A stretch of DNA of 7,734 nucleotides from Helicobacteraceae bacterium UBA6016. GTDB lineage: Bacteria > Campylobacterota > Campylobacteria > Campylobacterales > UBA6016. The position numbers were made by a program, and so were the translations under genes. Of this stretch, positions 1-6,126 are shown piece by piece. The stretch is from the NCBI GenBank assembly GCA_002428055.1, contig DIZY01000038.1, positions 37,290-45,023 of the forward strand. The letters run 5' to 3'. Within the stretch, counting starts at the first letter, position 1; every line of letters begins with the position of its first letter. A model generated the notes under the pieces. That model was not told the origin of the DNA. It was given only the letters and a program-made list of their open reading frames with translations, and ran no database searches.

Positions 1-2
1 TA

Positions 3-161
3 TATAAAATTTTTGGTATCAGTAAAGATGTTTTGACGCAAAAATTAAGATTTATAAGTGAAGAGACAAAATTGATTGATGTCGATCTAAATCAGGGACT
101 TGATAATGTTTTCTTAAAAGATTTGAATGCAATTGAAGTTTTAAGAGAGGTGATAAAATGA
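3..161 (+). CDS. 3' end of an unrecognised gene (partial)
   Basis: An open frame enters from the left edge and ends at the TGA at 159-161, giving the last 52 residues of a protein (it begins YKIFGISKDV and ends NAIEVLREVIK). I do not recognise the family. The tail is soluble-looking, rich in Leu, Ile, Asp and Lys, with no membrane segment. The stop overlaps the ATG of the next gene in an ATGA, and that gene's ribosome binding site (GAGAGG, 145-150) lies inside this reading frame, so the two are very likely translationally coupled in one operon. In a type 4 BREX locus the gene before brxC would normally be brxP, but nothing visible here identifies this tail as BrxP. It could equally belong to the toxin-antitoxin module or to an unrelated neighbour. 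Confidence 0.6.
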   Translation, partial: YKIFGISKDVLTQKLRFISEETKLIDVDLNQGLDNVFLKDLNAIEVLREVIK

Positions 162-394
162 TACGAGAAATTATAAGACCTAGTGAAAATTTTGTTCATA
201 TACCAATACCGAGTGAGTATGTTAATAAAAATATAGAAGTTTTAATATTTGATATTGAAGAGCCTATAAAAAAAGAAAAATCAACAAATGAGCTATTAGA
301 AGAGTTTAGAAGAATAAGCGGCAATATATCGGAAGTTAATAAGAATATCAATGTTATAGGTCTTGAAGAGGATATGAACAGTGATATTTTTTGA
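158..394 (+). CDS. Putative antitoxin of a PIN-domain toxin-antitoxin pair
   Basis: This is a 78-residue protein placed directly before a PIN-domain gene, the usual position of a VapB-type antitoxin. The N-terminal half (residues 1-35, MIREIIRPSENFVHIPIPSE onward) has alternating hydrophobic residues like the short beta-strand DNA-binding folds of many antitoxins. The C-terminal half (about residues 36-78) is charged and probably helical or disordered, as expected for the part that wraps around and inhibits the toxin. The ATG at 158 is supported by AGAGG at 146-150 with seven bases of spacing. The gene's last 14 bases overlap the toxin start, which ties synthesis of the two proteins together. 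By analogy with VapBC it would neutralise the RNase and repress its own operon, but no operator is visible in the window. The assignment rests on size, position and partner; I do not recognise the exact family. Confidence 0.65.
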   Translation: MIREIIRPSENFVHIPIPSEYVNKNIEVLIFDIEEPIKKEKSTNELLEEFRRISGNISEVNKNINVIGLEEDMNSDIF

Positions 395-788
395 TACAAA
401 TATTCTGGTTTATCAAGCTATAAATCAAGATTTAATAAAACAACAAAAAGCAACATCACTTATTGAGAGAGCCATAGACGAAAACAAGTTTTTTATCTCG
501 CCACTTGTATTGAGTGAATTTATTTTTGTGTTGGCTAAATTGAAAATTATAGATGAACAAAAAGAAAAGATTGAACTTTATAGAAGATTTTCCTGTGAAA
601 ATATTGATTTATCATCAACTTATGACTCTTACAATCTATGCATGAAACATGGAATTTGCAAAAATATTAATGATGTTATTCACCTAAAAACTGCTGAAAA
701 ATATTGTCAGAAAATTGTTACCTTTGATAGCGACTTTAAAAAATTACAACCTCTGGCGAATATAAAAATAGAAATTATTGGGGAATAA
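381..788 (+). CDS. PIN-domain putative RNase toxin (VapC-like)
   Basis: This is a 135-residue single-domain protein, the normal length for VapC-type toxins, which are Mg-dependent ribonucleases that cut tRNA, rRNA or mRNA. The PIN acidic residues are visible in order: D5 in the opening MIFFDTNILVY motif, E46 in the PLVLSEF stretch, D98 in NINDVIHLKTAE, and D116 with D118 in VTFDSDF. All the expected metal ligands are therefore present and the enzyme looks intact. The start is GTG at 381, which places the FFDTN motif at the very N-terminus as in the family. It is preceded by the purine-rich GAAGAGGA (365-372). It overlaps the putative antitoxin gene by 14 bases. Its stop (786-788) is one base before the brxC ATG, and the brxC ribosome binding site lies in its last codons. 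It may act as a stand-alone toxin or as a back-up abortive-infection arm of the adjoining BREX operon; the latter is inference. Confidence 0.85.
   Translation: MIFFDTNILVYQAINQDLIKQQKATSLIERAIDENKFFISPLVLSEFIFVLAKLKIIDEQKEKIELYRRFSCENIDLSSTYDSYNLCMKHGICKNINDVIHLKTAEKYCQKIVTFDSDFKKLQPLANIKIEIIGE
780..784 (+). promoter_or_regulatory. Ribosome binding site deciding the brxC start
   Basis: GGGGA at 780-784 lies five bases before the ATG at 790. This favours ATG790 over the in-frame TTG at 778, which overlaps the site and has no purine-rich sequence of its own. The site lies within the last codons of the PIN toxin gene, implying coupled translation. Confidence 0.6.
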
Positions 789-789
789 T

Positions 790-1527
790 ATGAAATGGAA
801 TGAGATAATAAGTATAAATAAATCGTTTTTACCAGTTTGCGACATTAAAAGTGATGATGGAAGTTATTGGCAAACTTTTATTTGTCATAATGATTTTTAC
901 CAATTAATTAAAAACACACTCAATATGTACCAAAAGAAAGAAAAATCAGTATGGCTCCAAGGTACATTTGGAAGCGGTAAAACACATGCAACAACTGTTG
1001 TCAAGAACTTACTAAGTAATGAACTTTCCAGTATAAGCGATTATATAGATCATGCCATAAAAGAACCCCAAGTAAAACCAGCTCTTATAAACTTTAGAAC
1101 CGAATTTAAAACTTTTCCTGTTATTTTAAAAGGAAGTTACTATATCAACGACAGCAAGACATTCGATTATGCTATACAACAAGAGGTTGTTAATGCATTA
1201 AAAGGTGCTAATATCAATGAACTTCTCCAAAATTCATATGATGATATGATTGATAGAATTGAAAAAAACAAAATTTTCTGGAATGAAATAATAGTTAATT
1301 CCAGACTTATAGATGAAGTAAGTGATGTTGATGGGTTGACAAGTGAACTAAAAAGACACAATGATTCAATACTGAGACTTTGTGAAGATGAGCTTGTAGA
1401 AAGAGGTCTGAATGCTAGGACGACCGATATTATAAAATTTTTAGAAAGTGCTGCGTTGATAGTAAAAAAATATGGATATAGCCATATAACACTTTTTGGG
1501 ATGAGTTCACACCAATTCTTGAAGTAA
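790..1527 (+). CDS. brxC fragment 1: N-terminal Walker A part as read without frameshift
   Basis: If no recoding occurs, translation from ATG790 gives a 245-residue protein. It carries the N-terminal region and Walker A (K64), followed by a helical region. It loses the correct frame after the LF that precedes Walker B and ends in a nine-residue out-of-frame tail (GMSSHQFLK). It would bind nucleotide poorly or not hydrolyse it, because the Walker B acidic pair is missing. It is listed separately because a gene caller would report it as its own gene. I regard it as part of the broken brxC and not as an independent gene. Confidence 0.5.
   Translation: MKWNEIISINKSFLPVCDIKSDDGSYWQTFICHNDFYQLIKNTLNMYQKKEKSVWLQGTFGSGKTHATTVVKNLLSNELSSISDYIDHAIKEPQVKPALINFRTEFKTFPVILKGSYYINDSKTFDYAIQQEVVNALKGANINELLQNSYDDMIDRIEKNKIFWNEIIVNSRLIDEVSDVDGLTSELKRHNDSILRLCEDELVERGLNARTTDIIKFLESAALIVKKYGYSHITLFGMSSHQFLK
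1491..1500 (+). other. -1 frameshift site in brxC at a T5 tract, just before Walker B
   Basis: The sequence ACTTTTTGGG reads CTT TTT GGG in the upstream frame. One extra T, or a -1 ribosomal slip, gives CTT TTT TGG GAT GAG, which restores the LFWDEF Walker B motif. The switch must lie between 1482 and 1526, because the middle frame has a TAG at 1479-1481 and the upstream frame stops at 1527. The T5 tract is the only homopolymer of note in that interval. It is not a canonical X-XXY-YYZ slippery heptamer. Confidence 0.75.
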
Positions 1528-2345
1528 ATAAATACAATGATATTCTGATGTCATTGCAAAATTTATCTGAAAATATAAAAAATGGAAATGTATTTTTATT
1601 TATAGTGGCACACAGAACAGCAAATAAAAATAGAGTTTTAGAAGAAGATATCAAAAAAATTCATGATAGATTTGAACTTACTCATTACAGGATGGAAGAT
1701 GTTACAACATATTCACTATTGGCTAATTCAATTCAAAAAACAGGTGATTACGATAGTTGCGTATCAGCATTTAGGCAAAACAGCGCATTTAACTCTCTTG
1801 TAAAATATGTACTGGACTATGAAGATAATAGTATGAATGTGAAAAATCTATTTGACATGCTCCCGATACATCCATATAGCGGTCTAATATTATCGTTAAT
1901 TGCAAGGCAACTTAAATCATCAAATAGAAGCATTTTTAGCTTTTTGCATGCACAGAGTGGTTTTTTATCTTTTCTGGAAGAAAGCACTGACAATCTGATG
2001 GATATAGGCTATCTTTGGGATTACTTTTTATCTATTTTTGAAGAGGATGAAAATTTATATCCTTATATTAGTAAATTTTCTTCTATTGAGTCAATAAAAG
2101 AGATTAATGAACAATATGTAGTTATTATTAAAGCAATATTGCTGCTTAATATACTAAATAAAGTGATTGGTGGGAATGAAATTAGTTTTAATAGAATTTT
2201 GAAACCCAATAAGGCCAACTTAGAACATATTTTTAACACCACTAAATATTCTATAATTTTAGATGATGCATTAAGTCTGATAGATTCAAAATATATACAG
2301 CCTGATAGTATACCTTGTGTCATCTGCAACATTACCAGAAAATGA
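1497..2345 (+). CDS. brxC fragment 2: Walker B and middle part, in the -1 frame
   Basis: This segment resumes the BrxC protein in the -1 frame with WDEFTPILEVNK (Walker B) and runs to a stop at 2343-2345. The first ATG in the frame is at 1548, without a convincing ribosome binding site and beyond Walker B. Starting there would yield a 265-residue piece lacking the catalytic acidic residues, so independent expression is unlikely. The segment contains the IHPYSG and NRSIFSFL stretch (about 1860-1946) typical of the BREX ATPase. The true protein frame appears to leave this frame near 2313-2316, so the last ten or so residues before the stop (CVICNITRK) are probably spurious. Confidence 0.5.
   Translation, partial: WDEFTPILEVNKYNDILMSLQNLSENIKNGNVFLFIVAHRTANKNRVLEEDIKKIHDRFELTHYRMEDVTTYSLLANSIQKTGDYDSCVSAFRQNSAFNSLVKYVLDYEDNSMNVKNLFDMLPIHPYSGLILSLIARQLKSSNRSIFSFLHAQSGFLSFLEESTDNLMDIGYLWDYFLSIFEEDENLYPYISKFSSIESIKEINEQYVVIIKAILLLNILNKVIGGNEISFNRILKPNKANLEHIFNTTKYSIILDDALSLIDSKYIQPDSIPCVICNITRK
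2313..2317 (+). other. +1 frameshift site in brxC (compensating)
   Basis: The middle frame reads CCT TGT GTC and soon stops. Omitting one T gives CCT GTG TCA TCT, joining PDSIP to VSSATLPENE. The frames overlap from 2284 to 2342, so the exact site is uncertain within that interval. The smooth join and the collapse of the middle frame into Cys-rich unlikely residues put it near 2313-2316. It returns the gene to the frame of its start codon. Confidence 0.6.
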
Positions 2346-4110
2346 AGTCTTTTCAGAGAAAGAGAGATTAAAAGGTACATATAAGTCTATTGTATCAGTT
2401 TTAAAACCAAAAGAAAATGAGATTAAAAAACAGTTTGTCAATGGAATATTAAGACACCTTGAGATCTATTTTAGTGAAGCTAAAACAAACAGTTACGATA
2501 TAGAAAAATATTCAAGCACAAAGTTCAGCCGTGATTATGCATTGCACTTAATGTTTTTCTTTGCTAATGAAGAAAATGAACTTTTAACTTTAAAAAACAC
2601 CCTAAAAGAGATTGCCTCAAAAATTGAAAACAAAATATTTGTAGTAGTTGAGAACTCTTTTACACATGACAGATATTTAAAATATATTGATTGCAAAGCA
2701 AGAGAAAGCGTCGCAAAACGACATAATCATGAAAGTGAAAGTGAAAGAAATAGACAGCAGGCTGATAAATTAATCGAACAATACATAAATAGCGATTTAA
2801 AACCAGGTAGTGTAGTGATTTATTTTGGCGATGATATTAGAAATGGAATATCAATGAGCAATTTTGCAAATGAGATTAATTCTATCGCTAAAAAAATCTT
2901 CTGTTATGGAGCCGATAATGGACTTGTTAATGGTTACAAACTATGGGATATGCAAAATCCAACTAAAACTATCCCAGATAATATTATAAAATCCTACAAC
3001 AGAGATGAATTGAATCTAAATCTAACCGGACAGCATGCACCACTTCTGAATTTATTGAAAGACACTAATCAGCATTATTTATTAGATGAAAATTTTCAAG
3101 TTAGAGATCAAAATGCAAATCATTTCTTGATAAAAATTATTCAAGAAGTTGACTCTATTATCGATAAGAAAAAGAAAAATGGGGATATTCATTTGGGAAA
3201 AGCCCTAAAAGCGCTAACTAAGCCACCATATGGCTTGTATTCAAATCCAATATCATTTACAATCTTGTCTCTTGCATTAAAAAGATTTGATGGTAAATTT
3301 TATGAAATAGGCAATGGCAGAAAAATAGAAAATTCTTTACTTAGGGATTATATTGTAAATATTTTCAAATTTTTCGATGAGGATACCAAAACGGAATTGC
3401 GTGTTAAATTTGGTACTGAGCATGAAGATAAATTAATAGATATTTTAAAAGAAATCTTTTCACTTGAAGAAGGTCTTGGTGTTGCACAATATACTTTTAA
3501 AATCAAAGATTGGATAAGTAATGCCAAATATCCTCTTTGGGTAGTAAAATATTCAAGAAATACAAATAAAAACATCAATGATTTTATAGAAAAACTGACT
3601 ATATTAGTTAATGCACACGATGAAGATATTCAATTTAATGACATTAAAAGCTTAGTTGAAATTGTAGAAAACAATGTTTTATCGCAAGATATAAAAATCT
3701 TATTGCAAAAAAATAAATTTTCTGAATATTTTGATTTATTTATCAAATCATTAAATTTAAATATTGATAACTCTTATTATGATGAATTATATGATTTTAT
3801 AAAATCAAGAATCAGAGCTAATCAAGATAGTGATATTTCGGGATGGGATGAAAATACAGTTTTTAGACTCATATATGAATGGGAAAAGGAAAAATTTAAA
3901 CCTGCCATACTAGAAGCACAACGAGAAATAGCGGATAAAGATGAATTAATTGATGTGCCTCAGTCAATATTACCTGTTAAACCCACAGGAGGTGATATTG
4001 AAAACTTTAAGAATAGAATTAAGTACTTAAATTTAAGTCCTATTATTATTGAACATGTAGATGAGGATCTAGAGCTATACAGAATTTTGAAAAAATATGT
4101 AATGGATTAA
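2317..4110 (+). CDS. brxC fragment 3: C-terminal half
   Basis: This is the 597-residue C-terminal part of BrxC, in the same frame as fragment 1. It begins naturally after the second shift with VSSATLPENEVF, which joins smoothly to the preceding PDSIP of fragment 2. The only start codon near its beginning is GTG at 2317, with no ribosome binding site, so it is not a convincing separate gene. It contains long charged helical stretches (for example around 2700-2780, with many Glu, Arg and Ser), as in the C-terminal regions of BrxC-like ATPases, and I see no second P-loop. It ends three bases before the pglZ start. Confidence 0.5.
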   Translation: MSSATLPENEVFSEKERLKGTYKSIVSVLKPKENEIKKQFVNGILRHLEIYFSEAKTNSYDIEKYSSTKFSRDYALHLMFFFANEENELLTLKNTLKEIASKIENKIFVVVENSFTHDRYLKYIDCKARESVAKRHNHESESERNRQQADKLIEQYINSDLKPGSVVIYFGDDIRNGISMSNFANEINSIAKKIFCYGADNGLVNGYKLWDMQNPTKTIPDNIIKSYNRDELNLNLTGQHAPLLNLLKDTNQHYLLDENFQVRDQNANHFLIKIIQEVDSIIDKKKKNGDIHLGKALKALTKPPYGLYSNPISFTILSLALKRFDGKFYEIGNGRKIENSLLRDYIVNIFKFFDEDTKTELRVKFGTEHEDKLIDILKEIFSLEEGLGVAQYTFKIKDWISNAKYPLWVVKYSRNTNKNINDFIEKLTILVNAHDEDIQFNDIKSLVEIVENNVLSQDIKILLQKNKFSEYFDLFIKSLNLNIDNSYYDELYDFIKSRIRANQDSDISGWDENTVFRLIYEWEKEKFKPAILEAQREIADKDELIDVPQSILPVKPTGGDIENFKNRIKYLNLSPIIIEHVDEDLELYRILKKYVMD

Positions 4111-4113
4111 AGT

Positions 4114-6111
4114 ATGACACTAGAAGCTTTTGATCAAATTTTAAAGAAACACGAGAAGTCTAGATTTAATGTTAAATTGCTACTTATCAACAATTATGAG
4201 TTAACAAGTTCTATAAAGCAGATCTTTGATAAAAACAATTTTAAAATTCAAGACTTAAGAGAATTTCAGAAAAATGATGATGAATGGTTTGGGGTATCAA
4301 AACTTATACGAATTATCAAAGAAATAGCCCAACCTACAGTTCTGTTTTCTGTTTCAGAAGTTGTAAGATTTTATAATGATGAAGATTTTAAAAGTTTTTT
4401 TAATCACATTTTTGCAATAGAAAACAAGGGTTATGATGTTTATATTCCATTTTTTGGATTAGAAAGTAGGTTTTTAAGTGACTTTTACAATAGCTTTTAC
4501 AGAAGAGATGAATTTGACTTTTTTTATAAAATTGATTCAGAGTATAAAAAAATTACACTACATGTTGTAAATTTTGATATTTCATACCCAAATAGGTTGG
4601 ATACAATCTCTGATTGGTTATTTTTTTATAACAATCCTGCTAATAATTTGATTTGTTCACCAAGACCATTAGTTGAACGAATTTGCAATCAATCCAATGA
4701 TGATTTAATCACTATTAATAATATTTTAAATGAGAAAGATTTTTTAGAAAAATACTTAGAAAAATCATTCCCAATTGATTATGATGAACATCATAGGGAG
4801 TTGTGGCAAAAATTAATTGAAGATTTTAAAAACAGTTCTTTAAAAGAATTTGTCCAGCAAGAATTAAACCTAAATCAATTGAGTCCTATTGAAATTTTAA
4901 ATAAAGTTTGTTCTAAATCTAATCGATATTTAAAATGGCTTCTTAGGGGATATGCATTAGAGTATTTGAATGACGATAGTTATTTCACAATTATTTTAAA
5001 AAATGCCAATATTGATGAACCACTAATCGATAAAGTTTGGTTTCATATATTTGATAATTTTAACTTGAGTCATATTGATGAAAGATTTGAAATATTGTCT
5101 AGTTTTTATCAAAATATCAAACCTAAACCAAAAATTGAAGAAAAGCTTCATGAGTTTTTATCTAGCATTCAAACACCAGAATCTTTTATTACCGGAATTA
5201 CAACAATTGAAAAGGAACTTATAATTAAGCTTTTTAATGAAAGTAAGCTCTCCTTTGCACAAGTAGAAAAATTTTACCCAGATTTAATCGCTTATTTAAA
5301 TGATTGTGAATTTGAAAATAATATAAGCTGGATAAAAGAGTATTTTAAGGAATATAAATTTTCTAAATTAAGACATCAACCAACGGAAAAATTGAATGAA
5401 TTATTAAAACAAAAAAATGGTTCAAAAGAACTATTTTTTAAATGGTATGAAGATTTAAACTTCAAAGAGCTATATCATTTTAACGAGTTGAACAATTATA
5501 AAAAACTATGGGTTGATGGTTTGGGCGTAGAATGGGTGGGACTTATAAAATCATATATTGAGTCTAATTATAGTTATAAAGTTGAATGTTTTATTTCTAA
5601 ATCAAATTTACCTACTAAAACAGAATGCAACAGATTTAACGATATTGTCAAAATAGAGACTCTAGATGAGTATATTCACAAGCAAACAAGTTATAAGTAT
5701 CCATTAAACTTAATTCAAGAGATTGAAATTATAAAAGATATTATAAATCAAAACATAGATGAAGATTTATTAATAGTTTCCGATCATGGTTTTAGTGCAT
5801 TTTGCAGCTTCAAATCTAAAACGAATAGTTTCAACAATGATGATCATGAAGGAAGATGCGCAAAGACTGATGCTTTAATGGAAGATACCAATTATTTTTC
5901 GCATGATTTCGATTGTGGAAGATATTTAGTTGCGTTAAATCATAATTCGTTAAATCATAAAACAAGACGAGAAGCTCATGGAGGTGCAACCCCCGAAGAG
6001 GTTATTGTTCCAATTATAAAAATATCGAAGAAAACAATAAATAAAGTACAACAAGAAGTTAAAACAACTATCAAAGCAACCAAAGGTTTTGCAGAAGAAG
6101 AACTTTTTTAA
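4114..6111 (+). CDS. pglZ: BREX protein PglZ (alkaline-phosphatase superfamily)
   Basis: This is a 665-residue protein with a C-terminal PglZ domain (about residues 455-640). PglZ is the hallmark protein of BREX and is structurally related to metal-dependent alkaline phosphatases. Metal-site motifs are visible: WVDGLG with D468-G469, SDHG with D557-H558, DDHEGR around 576-581, and the HGGATPEEVIVP block with H622 and E628-E629. The N-terminal 450 residues are helical and charged, with no membrane segment; they probably carry partner-binding regions and I recognise no further domain. A direct repeat in the DNA (cgttaaatcata at 5933-5944 and 5948-5959) encodes LNHNSLNH just before the HGG block. 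The ATG at 4114 follows the brxC stop by three bases with only a weak ribosome binding site, so translation is probably coupled to brxC. A broken brxC could therefore lower its expression. The reading frame is intact. PglZ is needed for phage exclusion and modification in studied BREX systems, though its substrate is not settled. Confidence 0.9.
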   Translation: MTLEAFDQILKKHEKSRFNVKLLLINNYELTSSIKQIFDKNNFKIQDLREFQKNDDEWFGVSKLIRIIKEIAQPTVLFSVSEVVRFYNDEDFKSFFNHIFAIENKGYDVYIPFFGLESRFLSDFYNSFYRRDEFDFFYKIDSEYKKITLHVVNFDISYPNRLDTISDWLFFYNNPANNLICSPRPLVERICNQSNDDLITINNILNEKDFLEKYLEKSFPIDYDEHHRELWQKLIEDFKNSSLKEFVQQELNLNQLSPIEILNKVCSKSNRYLKWLLRGYALEYLNDDSYFTIILKNANIDEPLIDKVWFHIFDNFNLSHIDERFEILSSFYQNIKPKPKIEEKLHEFLSSIQTPESFITGITTIEKELIIKLFNESKLSFAQVEKFYPDLIAYLNDCEFENNISWIKEYFKEYKFSKLRHQPTEKLNELLKQKNGSKELFFKWYEDLNFKELYHFNELNNYKKLWVDGLGVEWVGLIKSYIESNYSYKVECFISKSNLPTKTECNRFNDIVKIETLDEYIHKQTSYKYPLNLIQEIEIIKDIINQNIDEDLLIVSDHGFSAFCSFKSKTNSFNNDDHEGRCAKTDALMEDTNYFSHDFDCGRYLVALNHNSLNHKTRREAHGGATPEEVIVPIIKISKKTINKVQQEVKTTIKATKGFAEEELF

Positions 6112-6126
6112 TTTTGGAGAATTATC

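Larger units (their letters stand above)
790..4110 (+). pseudogene. brxC: BREX P-loop ATPase BrxC/PglY-like, interrupted by two compensating frameshifts
   Basis: Read through two single-base shifts, this region encodes one continuous 1106-residue protein, close to the roughly 1100-1200 residues usual for BrxC. BrxC is the large cytoplasmic ATPase core of BREX phage defence. Walker A is GTFGSGKT at residues 58-65 (K64). Walker B is LFWDEF at about 235-240 (D238, E239). A conserved-looking segment, LPIHPYSG...NRSIFSFL at about 358-386, resembles the H-P...R...FSFL signature of this ATPase family. Bases 790-1497 and 2317-4110 are in the same frame and 1497-2315 is in the -1 frame, so the two shifts cancel. 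The upstream frame stops at 1527 and the middle frame at 2345. Neither downstream piece has a ribosome binding site at its first possible start. The pglZ start follows three bases after the stop. Causes could be real mutations, sequencing errors or, less likely, recoding. The family call is firm; the functional state is open. Confidence 0.8.

Noticed and set aside
778..789. TTG start at 778 for brxC, giving four extra residues
   Set aside because: It overlaps the toxin gene and lacks its own ribosome binding site, while ATG790 has GGGGA at good spacing.
1464..1470. A7 tract as the site of the first brxC frameshift
   Set aside because: The middle frame has a TAG at 1479-1481, so a shift at the A7 tract would terminate at once; the switch must be downstream of it.
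1491..1500. Canonical programmed -1 frameshift heptamer
   Set aside because: In the upstream frame the heptamer is A CTT TTT, so the P-site codon would re-pair poorly; only the TTT tRNA can slip cleanly, and no downstream stimulatory structure is obvious.
1548..2345. A separate gene starting at ATG1548
   Set aside because: There is no ribosome binding site, the product would lack Walker B, and the frame continues the BrxC protein from the preceding segment.
2063..2380. Antisense open frame of 105 codons on the - strand
   Set aside because: It lies opposite brxC, has no recognisable protein features or ribosome binding site, and is explained by the AT-rich coding strand.
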